A DNA stretch of 5,353 nt from Bacteroidales bacterium UBA4318 (GTDB lineage Bacteria; Bacteroidota; Bacteroidia; Bacteroidales; UBA932), in the NCBI GenBank assembly GCA_002393895.1, contig DGUE01000136.1, positions 1-5,353 on the forward strand. Reading direction: 5' to 3'. Under the pieces are notes generated by a model, which was given only the letters and a program-made list of their open reading frames with translations, made no database searches and was not told the DNA's origin. Of the stretch, positions 1 through 5,353 are shown in pieces. Within the stretch, counting starts at the first letter, position 1. Each line of letters opens with the position of its first letter. The position numbers were made by a program, and so were the translations under genes.

Positions 1-2
1 TG

Positions 3-731
3 TGTGGCAATGGCGGGCGCTGCATAGTGGCCTTCGCCGACTGGCTCGGCATCGCTCCTTCCACCCCCGACCACTACACCTTCCTCGCCCCCGACGGCCT
101 GCACACTGCAGAAATCCTTTCCCGCCCAGAAAGCGGTTGTGGTACAACCTCTGGCGGGACTTCGTTCGCTTCGCTCACTACGGCCCCTCCCATCTACGAT
201 GGGCCCCTCCCCCTGCCCGTGTCCGGGGGTGGACACGCCCGCCAAGGGTTGTCCACAACCGCTTCCGCAGCATGGACGGTGAAACTGAAAATGATTGACG
301 TAGAGGGGGTTAGCGAAGTGCTGGGCGGATATTTTCTGAATACGGGAACGAGGCATTTTGTGAAATTTGTGGAGGATGTGGACGCGATAGATGTGGCCAC
401 GGAGGGGAAGGCGCTGCGCTGGAACGAGGCCTTTGCTCCGGAAGGAGCGAACATCAACTTCGTTCAGCAGCTTCCGGACGGCAGCCTTAAGATACGCACT
501 TTCGAGAAGGGCGTGGAAGGCGAAACGCTGGCCTGCGGGACCGGAATCACCGCCGCGGCGATTGCCGCCGGATTCCTTGGCTCCGTTCAGAATGGCAGCG
601 ACGATGAATCCGGAAGAATCAGTATCCGTCTGCAGGCAAGGCGTGGGGATATCCTCAGCGTCGATTTCATCCCCGAAGGACCTGCATCTTTCAGCAGCAT
701 CTACCTCACCGGACCTGCAGAACTACTTTAA
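3..731 (+). CDS. dapF: Diaminopimelate epimerase DapF, 5'-truncated by the window edge, with an in-frame palindromic insertion
   Basis: DapF interconverts LL- and meso-diaminopimelate in the cytoplasm, supplying lysine synthesis and peptidoglycan. The reading frame is already open at base 3 and starts with CGNGGRCIVAFA, the motif around the first catalytic cysteine (near residue 73 in family members), so about 70 N-terminal residues are missing. The GTG at 27 lies after this motif and is not the true start. The second catalytic cysteine is at 534-536 within LACGTG. Other family signatures are MIDVEGV (291-311), LNTGTRHFV, ANINFV and the C-terminal LTGPAELL just before the TAA. Between HTAEI and VKLKMIDV there are about 50 residues more than in relatives I remember; they come from the palindromic repeat at about 131-264. 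The substrate-binding motif usually written ERG reads EKG (504-512). Both catalytic cysteines are kept and there is no stop or frameshift, so the protein may be active, but this is not proven. The gene's end overlaps the convergent gene by 9 bp. Confidence 0.93.
   Translation, partial: CGNGGRCIVAFADWLGIAPSTPDHYTFLAPDGLHTAEILSRPESGCGTTSGGTSFASLTTAPPIYDGPLPLPVSGGGHARQGLSTTASAAWTVKLKMIDVEGVSEVLGGYFLNTGTRHFVKFVEDVDAIDVATEGKALRWNEAFAPEGANINFVQQLPDGSLKIRTFEKGVEGETLACGTGITAAAIAAGFLGSVQNGSDDESGRISIRLQARRGDILSVDFIPEGPASFSSIYLTGPAELL
131..264. repeat. Palindromic repeat element with ~27-nt terminal inverted repeats, inserted in frame inside dapF
   Basis: The left arm 131-158 and the right arm 238-264 are inverted copies that match at about 25 of 27 positions, with one extra base in the left arm and one 2-base swap. 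Each arm also folds on itself: GGTTGT/ACAACC at 135-140/144-149 and again at 247-252/255-260. Inside lie two more hairpins, CCCAT/ATGGG (189-193/199-203) and GTGTCC/GGACAC (219-224/231-236), and a direct repeat GGCCCCTCC (182-190, 202-210). All three forward frames are free of stops across it. It encodes a Gly/Pro/Ser/Thr-rich stretch at a point where DapF homologues have a short turn, so it looks like a mobile, non-autonomous palindromic element (MITE- or REP-like, comparable in behaviour to Rickettsia palindromic elements). It carries no transposase. The exact borders are uncertain by about 10 bp, and no clear target duplication is visible (weak similarity CCGCCCAG / CCGCAG at the two edges). 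No second copy occurs in this window. Confidence 0.8.
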
Positions 732-1844
732 CCCTTTCAACGCCTTGATGCGGTCTTGAATCTTTTTCGCCTCTGCGCGGATCGAATCCTGCCTGTGGCG
801 ATAAATCGCTTCGGCTTCCGGCGTCAGATACCAAGATAAATCTTCATACTGCAGGGTAGGATCGTAATGAATGACCTTAGCCAGCATTTTTTCGTATCGT
901 GGAAGATGCGCGTCGGCACGCTCGGTCATCATTGCAAGTACGCTGTAGGTGATATGCCCTTCTTTTATGAAGAAATAGCGCCTTAGTATCGGGAATCTTT
1001 CCTGATGCATGGATTCAAGACGGGACTTCGGCATTTTCATACCAATGTTTGCCGTATCACCGGGGAACATGTAACAGAAAGCCGTACGGCCTGCTGGCAC
1101 TTTATAGGTGTAGACAGTATCCGCCCCGAACATGGAGGCAGGGAGTTCCGAAAGGTATTCTTTATAACGGAAGTCTGCCGGGAAATCCTTTTCGCTGCGC
1201 GTCTTCCGTTTTTTTATGCCTCGGAAAACCCACAGAATCTCACGGCGCATCCCGAATTTATTCCCTGTTTTTCGTTCGATTGCAATATTCCTGGGGTTGT
1301 AGTAATAGGTATGGTCCATGAGGAATAAGCACTTCTCGTTGCGGCTTGCGATGGCAATCTCTGCCCAAAAACAGGGACTCCAGCTACCACCCATCGATTC
1401 ATTGGGCATCCAGAAACCTCCCCTATCGATATACTCGGCCTTGCACCCGCGCGGGACAGTCACTTTCATACCATAACGGCAGCGGATTGAATCCAAGGTC
1501 ACCGCGACTTTCTCTTCTCCCGACATCAGATACCGGGGTTTTACAGAGGTACTGTCGGAATGAACCGGTTTTTCCTCCTTTGAACCGGGACCTCCTCCGA
1601 TTAATAATTCGCTGCCTTCTCTTTCTGGCTCCGGGTACAGTTCGAATATGGAAGGCGGAGTGGAAAAAGTGAATAGGAACACCATTGCCAGCACCGGGAA
1701 AGCGAAGGCAAGGGCCCTGCCTGTACGGCGTCTGCGCACGGAGCGTTTAATTCCGGAAACAAGCGTTTTCATTTCAAGCTCGCTGATTTCTGTTGTGTAT
1801 TGTCTGTGGGCGTCTGCGAGACACTCCACCCAGTCTTTATTCAT
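723..1844 (-). CDS. Single-pass membrane protein of unknown family, putative anti-sigma factor or sensor partner of the adjacent ECF sigma factor
   Basis: The protein is 373 residues and I do not recognise its family. Residues 1-40 are charged and end in a run of basic residues (RSVRRRR, 35-40). One hydrophobic segment follows at about 42-60 (ALAFAFPVLAMVFLFTF). By the positive-inside rule the N-terminus is cytoplasmic and the remaining ~310 residues lie in the periplasm. A Pro/Glu/Gly/Ser-rich linker (about 62-105) leads into a compact-looking region of about 110-335 with five cysteines (122, 134, 158, 172, 257). The last 30 residues form a charged, probably helical tail. No zinc anti-sigma motif (HxxxCxxC) and no FecR-type domain is seen. 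The anti-sigma suggestion rests on architecture and on position: the start overlaps the end of the upstream sigma gene by 8 bp and has a strong Shine-Dalgarno sequence. By eye the gene is less GC-rich than its neighbours. The coding call is secure; the function is inferred. Confidence 0.85.
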   Translation of the reverse strand: MNKDWVECLADAHRQYTTEISELEMKTLVSGIKRSVRRRRTGRALAFAFPVLAMVFLFTFSTPPSIFELYPEPEREGSELLIGGGPGSKEEKPVHSDSTSVKPRYLMSGEEKVAVTLDSIRCRYGMKVTVPRGCKAEYIDRGGFWMPNESMGGSWSPCFWAEIAIASRNEKCLFLMDHTYYYNPRNIAIERKTGNKFGMRREILWVFRGIKKRKTRSEKDFPADFRYKEYLSELPASMFGADTVYTYKVPAGRTAFCYMFPGDTANIGMKMPKSRLESMHQERFPILRRYFFIKEGHITYSVLAMMTERADAHLPRYEKMLAKVIHYDPTLQYEDLSWYLTPEAEAIYRHRQDSIRAEAKKIQDRIKALKGLK

Positions 1845-2328
1845 GGTTCATCCTCCTTAGATACTCGGTTATTTTTTGGGCCAGCAGCAATTTGGCATGA
1901 TGATACTGCGATGCCGATGTCCCTTCGTCTATCCCAAGCATATTGCCGATTTCCTTATGGGTTTTATTTTCAAAGGCGTGCAGGTTCAACACCGTACGAC
2001 AACCCTCCGGAAGGCTCTGTATCATGTTGTACAGCTCTTCGGGCGGCACTTTCATATAATCCGGGGCCGATTCTTCGCTCGAAGAGGGTTCGTCCGCACA
2101 GTCCAGATTGGACAAGCGTCCCTTTTTTCGCAGGATACGCACCGACACCGTCATGGCTATCTTTGCGAGCCAGGCCCGGAAGGACCCTTCGCCGCGGTGA
2201 CGGAAACGGCCGAAGGAGGTCGCCGCCTGTACGAAAGTGTCCTGTACCGCGTCTGCCACATCGTCATTATTTTCCAGATAACGACGGCAGATGGTGGTTA
2301 CGAATGCAATATGTGGTTCAAAGTCCAT
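1837..2328 (-). CDS. ECF-type RNA polymerase sigma-70 factor
   Basis: This 163-residue protein redirects RNA polymerase to a specific promoter set. Region 2 spans about 5-70: helices around RRYLENNDDVADAVQDTFVQA resemble the core-binding region 2.1-2.2, and GSFRAWLAKIAMTVSVRILR (48-67) resembles regions 2.3-2.4, which melt and read the -10 element. Region 4 spans about 97-158: SLPEGCRTVLNLHAFENKTH, then KEIGNMLGIDEGTSASQYHHAK, a helix-turn-helix of the form usual in Bacteroidetes ECF factors. Region 3 is absent and an acidic Ser/Glu-rich linker (76-92) joins the two domains, as expected for ECF proteins. The ATG at 2328 is the only in-frame ATG; the frame stays open upstream for over 70 bp without one. 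The start leaves region 2.1 slightly shorter than usual, so a non-ATG start upstream is possible. No Shine-Dalgarno sequence precedes it. Its stop overlaps the start of the membrane protein downstream, suggesting a sigma/anti-sigma operon. The ECF subgroup and target promoters are unknown. Confidence 0.92.
   Translation of the reverse strand: MDFEPHIAFVTTICRRYLENNDDVADAVQDTFVQAATSFGRFRHRGEGSFRAWLAKIAMTVSVRILRKKGRLSNLDCADEPSSSEESAPDYMKVPPEELYNMIQSLPEGCRTVLNLHAFENKTHKEIGNMLGIDEGTSASQYHHAKLLLAQKITEYLRRMNHE
1852..1859 (-). promoter_or_regulatory. Strong Shine-Dalgarno sequence for the putative anti-sigma gene, inside the sigma factor coding region
   Basis: Read on the minus strand the bases are TAAGGAGG, followed by a 7-nt spacer and the ATG at 1844. 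It lies in the last codons of the sigma gene (encoding Leu-Arg-Arg). This fixes the start of the downstream gene and suggests that both proteins are translated from one mRNA, with re-initiation or coupling at the 8-bp overlap. It stands out because none of the other gene starts in the window has a recognisable Shine-Dalgarno sequence. Confidence 0.75.
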
Positions 2329-2402
2329 TCTAACAGATAATAGCGCAAGACTGAGAATCTTTGTATGTAAAGATATCGTTTTCTTTGTTAAATTTGTAGA
2401 AT
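2329..2402. promoter_or_regulatory. AT-rich divergent promoter region between the sigma gene and the YfhO-family gene
   Basis: This 74-bp spacer is the only sizeable intergenic stretch in the window and must hold the promoters of both divergent transcription units. On the plus strand TAAATTTG at 2389-2396 fits the Bacteroidetes -7 consensus TAnnTTTG. A TTTG at 2360-2363 could serve as the -33 box, but the 25-nt gap is longer than the usual 19-21. A start site about 7 nt past the -7 box would fall at or next to the ATG at 2403, giving a leaderless or nearly leaderless mRNA, in line with the missing Shine-Dalgarno sequence. On the minus strand TATCTTTA (2375-2368) is a weaker -7 candidate for the sigma gene and lacks a good TTTG upstream. 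The heptamer TCTTTGT occurs twice (2358-2364 and 2382-2388), 24 bp apart. Confidence 0.5.
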
Positions 2403-4781
2403 ATGAAAAAGAAACTGATAATCTACATAGGGATAATCATTGGTTTCCTGGTGTTGGCCTACGGTTTCGTGCCCCAGGTACTGAGCGGAAAGATAGTCAA
2501 TCAGTCCGACATCTCCGGATGGCGCGGAATGGCTCAGGAGATGCTTCAGTGGAACAAGGAGCATCCCGACGACAAGACAGCCTGGACGGAATCCATGTTC
2601 GGGGGCATGCCCACAACCACCATCGAATCTTCTACCGAAGGCGATTGGACCTGGCCTCTCTACAAGGGCCTCATGGCGGGGAAGCGCCCTGCGAACTGGC
2701 TGTTCGTGTCGCTTCTGGGAGGCTTCCTGCTGATGCTTGCTTTCGGGGTGAATCCCCTGATTGCTGCAGGCGGAGCCATCGCCATCACCTTCTGTTCATT
2801 CAATTTCCAGATAATACAGGTAGGCCACAATACCAAGATGCAGGCAATCGCCCTGATGCCATGGGTGCTGGCGGCGCTGGTGTTCGCGTATAAATCCGCT
2901 GTTGCCAAAAAACTGCCGCAGGCCCTGCTAGGAGCCGCCCTGTTCGGGCTGACCGTTAGTTTTCAGGTCAAGGCCAACCATCCGCAGATATCCTACTACC
3001 TTGCGCTGATCATCCTCTTCTACGTGGTCACGGTGTTCATCTGGCTGCTGACAGATAAGGAACGCAGGGCGGCAATCGGGCGATTCTTCGCCATCTCGGC
3101 GCTGCTACTGGTGCTCGGGCTCGCAGGGATAGGGACGAACGCATCCAAACTTCTGCCCACTTTCGAATACACCCCCTACTCCATGCGCGGCGGGTCAACG
3201 TCGGGAGAAACCAAGGGTCTGGACCTGGATTACGCTACTGCCTGGAGTTATGGTTGGGAGGAACTGCCGAACCTGATGATCCCCAACTTCAATGGCGGGG
3301 CATCTGCCGGGGCGCTCGGGCCCAAGTCTGAAACCTACAAACTCCTGAAGCGCGCCGGGCAGCCAAACCTCAAGCAGATCAGCAGGCAACTGCCTCTCTA
3401 CTGGGGGCCCCAGCCCTTCACCGCCGGGCCTATGTTCATCGGCGGCATCACCATCTTCCTCTTTCTCCTCGGGCTCTTCTGCTACAAGGGGAAGGAGCGC
3501 TGGTGGCTGCTGGCGGTTACCCTGTTTGCCGTTTTCCTGGCGCTGGGGCACCACTTCATGTGGTTCACCCGCCTCTGCTTCAAGTATCTTCCCCTGTATA
3601 ATAAATTCCGCACGGTCTCGATGGCCCTTTGCGTGCTGCAGATCACGATGCCGCTGCTGGGATTCATCTTCCTTAACAGCCTGGTACGCGGAGAGATAGG
3701 CTTCGATACCCTCCGGCGAAAGGGGCTTCTCGCCTTCGCGCTCACCGGCGGCATCTGCTTCCTGTTCTGGCTGTTCCCCGGCCTGGCGGGAAGTTTTACC
3801 GGCGCATCCGATGCAGGGATGCAGGGGGCCTTGGCGGACGCCCTTGTGGCCGACCGCATCAGCCTGCTCAGGAAAGATGCGCTCGCCTCGTTCTGGCTTA
3901 TCCTGGGCTCAGCGGGTCTTCTGCTTTGGGCAGCGAAGCAGGAGGTACTCGGCAAGCGCGTCACCGCCGCCCTCTGTGTCTGCGCCCTGGTGCTTTTCAA
4001 CATGTTTGCAGTGGGCAAGCGCTACCTGCGGGCCGACGATTTCGTCACTCCCAGGAACTTCATGACCCAGTTCAACCAGAGGCCGGCAGATAAGGCCATC
4101 CTGGCGGACACCGACCCGTCGTACCGCGTGCTGGACCTGACCGTGAACGTATTCAACGACTCGCATCCTTCCTTCTGGCACAAGAACATAGGAGGATACT
4201 CCCCTGCAAAATTGCAGATCTACCAGGAATACATCGAAAGTCATCTGCAAAAAGAGATACAGCAGCTGACGGGGGCCCTGCGGGGTGTTTCTACGCTGGC
4301 TGAAGCGGAGGAGGCGATGCCGTATCTGGAGGGCCTGGCGAAACTGAACTGCCGCTATATTATTATCGATGGCGGAGCGGCGCCACTGCGTTACCCGTTT
4401 GCGAAGGGGAATGCCTGGTTCGAGGAGTCCGGCAGCGAGGAAGATGGCTCCGGAGACTTCGTGCGGCTGACATCCTATGCTCCCAACTGCCTACGCTACG
4501 ATTATTCCGCCACGCAGGATAAGAAGCTGGTTTTCAGCGAAGTATGGTATCCCGCCGGATGGGTTTTGCGCCTGGAGGATGGTTCTGAACTGGAGATGAG
4601 CCTGAGCGACGAGGTGCTCCGCAGCGCGGTCGTACCTGCCGGCAAGCATACTCTGGAGATGCGCTTTGAGCCGGCATCCTACGCCCGCGGAGCGGCCCTG
4701 TCCCGGACCTGCTCGATACTGCTGATCCTGCTCGCACTGGGCTCCGTGGCCGGAATGGTGCTTGCACGTAAAAAAGAATAG
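2403..4781 (+). CDS. YfhO-family polytopic membrane protein
   Basis: The protein has 792 residues, and its length and motifs match the large YfhO-family proteins common in Bacteroidetes. Family members resemble GT-C type glycosyltransferases, and in Firmicutes YfhO is tied to glycosylation of cell-wall polymers; the substrate in Bacteroidetes is unknown. An N-terminal membrane helix (5-23) is followed by an outer loop with DISGWRGMAQEM (36-47) and WTESMFGGMPTTTI (61-74), then about a dozen hydrophobic helices between 99 and 536. Conserved-looking stretches are VGHNTKMQAIALMPW (140-154) and KANHPQISYY (190-199). A large extracytoplasmic C-terminal domain (about 540-765) contains FWHKNIGGYSPAKLQIYQEY (591-610) and FSEVWYPAGW (711-720). 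It ends with a last helix (about 767-786) and a basic tail ARKKE. The Asp in the first loop (D36) is in the usual place for a GT-C catalytic acid, by inference only. The ATG at 2403 directly precedes the first helix. Its stop is one base from the rsmA start, so the two are likely co-transcribed. Confidence 0.88.
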   Translation: MKKKLIIYIGIIIGFLVLAYGFVPQVLSGKIVNQSDISGWRGMAQEMLQWNKEHPDDKTAWTESMFGGMPTTTIESSTEGDWTWPLYKGLMAGKRPANWLFVSLLGGFLLMLAFGVNPLIAAGGAIAITFCSFNFQIIQVGHNTKMQAIALMPWVLAALVFAYKSAVAKKLPQALLGAALFGLTVSFQVKANHPQISYYLALIILFYVVTVFIWLLTDKERRAAIGRFFAISALLLVLGLAGIGTNASKLLPTFEYTPYSMRGGSTSGETKGLDLDYATAWSYGWEELPNLMIPNFNGGASAGALGPKSETYKLLKRAGQPNLKQISRQLPLYWGPQPFTAGPMFIGGITIFLFLLGLFCYKGKERWWLLAVTLFAVFLALGHHFMWFTRLCFKYLPLYNKFRTVSMALCVLQITMPLLGFIFLNSLVRGEIGFDTLRRKGLLAFALTGGICFLFWLFPGLAGSFTGASDAGMQGALADALVADRISLLRKDALASFWLILGSAGLLLWAAKQEVLGKRVTAALCVCALVLFNMFAVGKRYLRADDFVTPRNFMTQFNQRPADKAILADTDPSYRVLDLTVNVFNDSHPSFWHKNIGGYSPAKLQIYQEYIESHLQKEIQQLTGALRGVSTLAEAEEAMPYLEGLAKLNCRYIIIDGGAAPLRYPFAKGNAWFEESGSEEDGSGDFVRLTSYAPNCLRYDYSATQDKKLVFSEVWYPAGWVLRLEDGSELEMSLSDEVLRSAVVPAGKHTLEMRFEPASYARGAALSRTCSILLILLALGSVAGMVLARKKE

Positions 4782-4782
4782 T

Positions 4783-5353
4783 ATGGAAGTCAGGGCAAAG
4801 AAAGCACTCGGACAGCATTTCCTGGTGGACCAGGGGATAGCGCAGCGAATCGTGGCCGCGCTGGAGCCCGGCGATAGCCTGCGCGGAGGGGTCCTGGAGA
4901 TAGGTCCGGGGATGGGCGTCCTCACGCAGTATCTGCTGAAGCGCGAAGACATCGACCTGAAGATGATAGAACTGGACGACGAGTCTGTGAACTATCTGTT
5001 GACCCACTTCAACGGGATGCAAGGCCGGCTGTTCCTGGGGGACTACCTCAAGATGAACATCCACCACCTTTTCGACGGCCCCTACCGCATAATCGGCAAC
5101 TTTCCCTATAATATCTCCTCGCAGATCTTTTTCAAGATACTGGACGATCGCGACCGCGTGCCGGAGGTGGTGTGCATGATCCAGAAAGAAGTGGCGGAAC
5201 GCATCGCCGAAGGGCCCGGAAGCAAGACTTACGGGATTCTGAGCGTGCTGCTGCAGGCCTGGTACGATATCGAGTATCTGTTTACGGTGGAGCCGGGGGC
5301 TTTTGCGCCGCCGCCCAAAGTCCGCTCGGCCGTTATCAGATTGCGTCGCAACG
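4783..5353 (+). CDS. rsmA: 16S rRNA (adenine1518-N6/adenine1519-N6)-dimethyltransferase RsmA/KsgA, 3' end beyond the window
   Basis: RsmA dimethylates two adjacent adenosines in the helix-45 loop of 16S rRNA using S-adenosylmethionine, a late check in small-subunit assembly. The 190 visible residues start MEVRAKKALGQHFL, the typical N-terminus. VLEIGPGMGVLT (37-48) is SAM-binding motif I, MIELDD (61-66) carries the acidic residue for the SAM ribose, and GDYLK (86-90) is the next acidic loop. NFPYNISSQIFFKIL (106-120) is catalytic motif IV, with Phe where many homologues have Leu. MIQKEVAERI (132-141) and GAFAPPPKVRSAVIRL (172-187) are also characteristic. Family members have about 260-280 residues, so the C-terminal helical domain is cut off by the window edge. 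The ATG comes one base after the YfhO-family stop and has no Shine-Dalgarno sequence, which suggests translational coupling within an operon. No key residue is missing in the visible part. Confidence 0.96.
   Translation, partial: MEVRAKKALGQHFLVDQGIAQRIVAALEPGDSLRGGVLEIGPGMGVLTQYLLKREDIDLKMIELDDESVNYLLTHFNGMQGRLFLGDYLKMNIHHLFDGPYRIIGNFPYNISSQIFFKILDDRDRVPEVVCMIQKEVAERIAEGPGSKTYGILSVLLQAWYDIEYLFTVEPGAFAPPPKVRSAVIRLRRN

Noticed and set aside
27..29. GTG as the start codon of dapF
   Set aside because: The frame upstream, back to base 3, encodes CGNGGRC with the first catalytic cysteine, so the gene starts before the window and this GTG encodes an internal Val.
219..236. Rho-independent terminator formed by GTGTCC/GGACAC
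   Set aside because: The stem is followed by GC-rich sequence with no T-run and lies inside a continuous coding frame.
121..270. CRISPR array or tandem repeat
   Set aside because: The repeats are inverted arms plus one short direct repeat, without regularly spaced identical units or spacers.
129..275. Intein or self-splicing intron in dapF
   Set aside because: At about 45-49 residues the insert is far too short for an intein and lacks splice motifs; no group I or II intron core is seen, and frame continuity makes excision unnecessary.
2..298. Open frame in phase 2 running through the palindromic element (98 codons)
   Set aside because: It overlaps dapF in another phase, has an Arg/Pro-rich composition typical of shadow frames, and exists mainly because the element and dapF are GC-rich and poor in stops.
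1005..1672. Plus-strand open frames opposite the putative anti-sigma gene
   Set aside because: The minus-strand frame is longer and uninterrupted, has a strong Shine-Dalgarno sequence and a sensible membrane topology; the plus-strand frames are short and overlap one another.
3195..4018. Long minus-strand open frames opposite the YfhO-family gene
   Set aside because: They resemble no known protein, have unusual Pro/Arg/Gln composition, and arise from the GC-rich codon pattern of the clear plus-strand gene.
4491..5067. Minus-strand open frames opposite the end of the YfhO-family gene and rsmA
   Set aside because: The plus strand carries well-recognised RsmA motifs across this area, so these are shadows.

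Overview
The window looks like chromosomal DNA of a fairly GC-rich member of the Bacteroidota, probably Bacteroidales. The reasons are: the style of the diaminopimelate epimerase (CGNGGRC plus MIDVEGV and ANINFV motifs); a large YfhO-type membrane protein of the kind common in Bacteroidetes; an ECF sigma factor ending in the Bacteroidetes-like helix EGTSASQ; a TAnnTTTG-like -7 box; and mostly absent Shine-Dalgarno sequences. This assignment is inference from recognised protein families, not from a database search.

Layout. Positions 3-731 (+) hold the 3' part of dapF; its first ~70 codons lie upstream of the window. Inside it, at about 131-264, sits a GC-rich palindromic element with ~27-nt imperfect terminal inverted repeats. 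It is read through in frame and adds a Gly/Pro/Ser/Thr-rich segment of roughly 45-49 residues that normal DapF proteins lack. Convergent with dapF, and overlapping its end by 9 bp, is a minus-strand pair: an ECF sigma factor (2328-1837) followed by a one-pass membrane protein of unknown family (1844-723), which is a candidate anti-sigma or sensor partner. These two overlap by 8 bp and look translationally coupled. A 74-bp AT-rich divergent region (2329-2402) separates the sigma gene from a rightward pair: a 792-aa YfhO-family polytopic membrane protein (2403-4781) and, one base later, the start of rsmA/ksgA (4783 to the window end), the 16S rRNA dimethyladenosine transferase.

How the genes relate. 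dapF (lysine and peptidoglycan precursor synthesis) and rsmA (ribosome maturation) are housekeeping genes. YfhO-like proteins are linked to glycan modification or transport at the membrane. The sigma/membrane-protein pair is a plausible cell-surface signalling module, and whether it controls its divergent neighbour cannot be told from the sequence. The most unusual item is the palindromic element inside dapF. It resembles in logic the Rickettsia palindromic elements that insert in frame into protein genes, but I recognise no named family for it. The rest of the window is ordinary, densely packed coding sequence with no RNA genes, CRISPR array or transposase visible.
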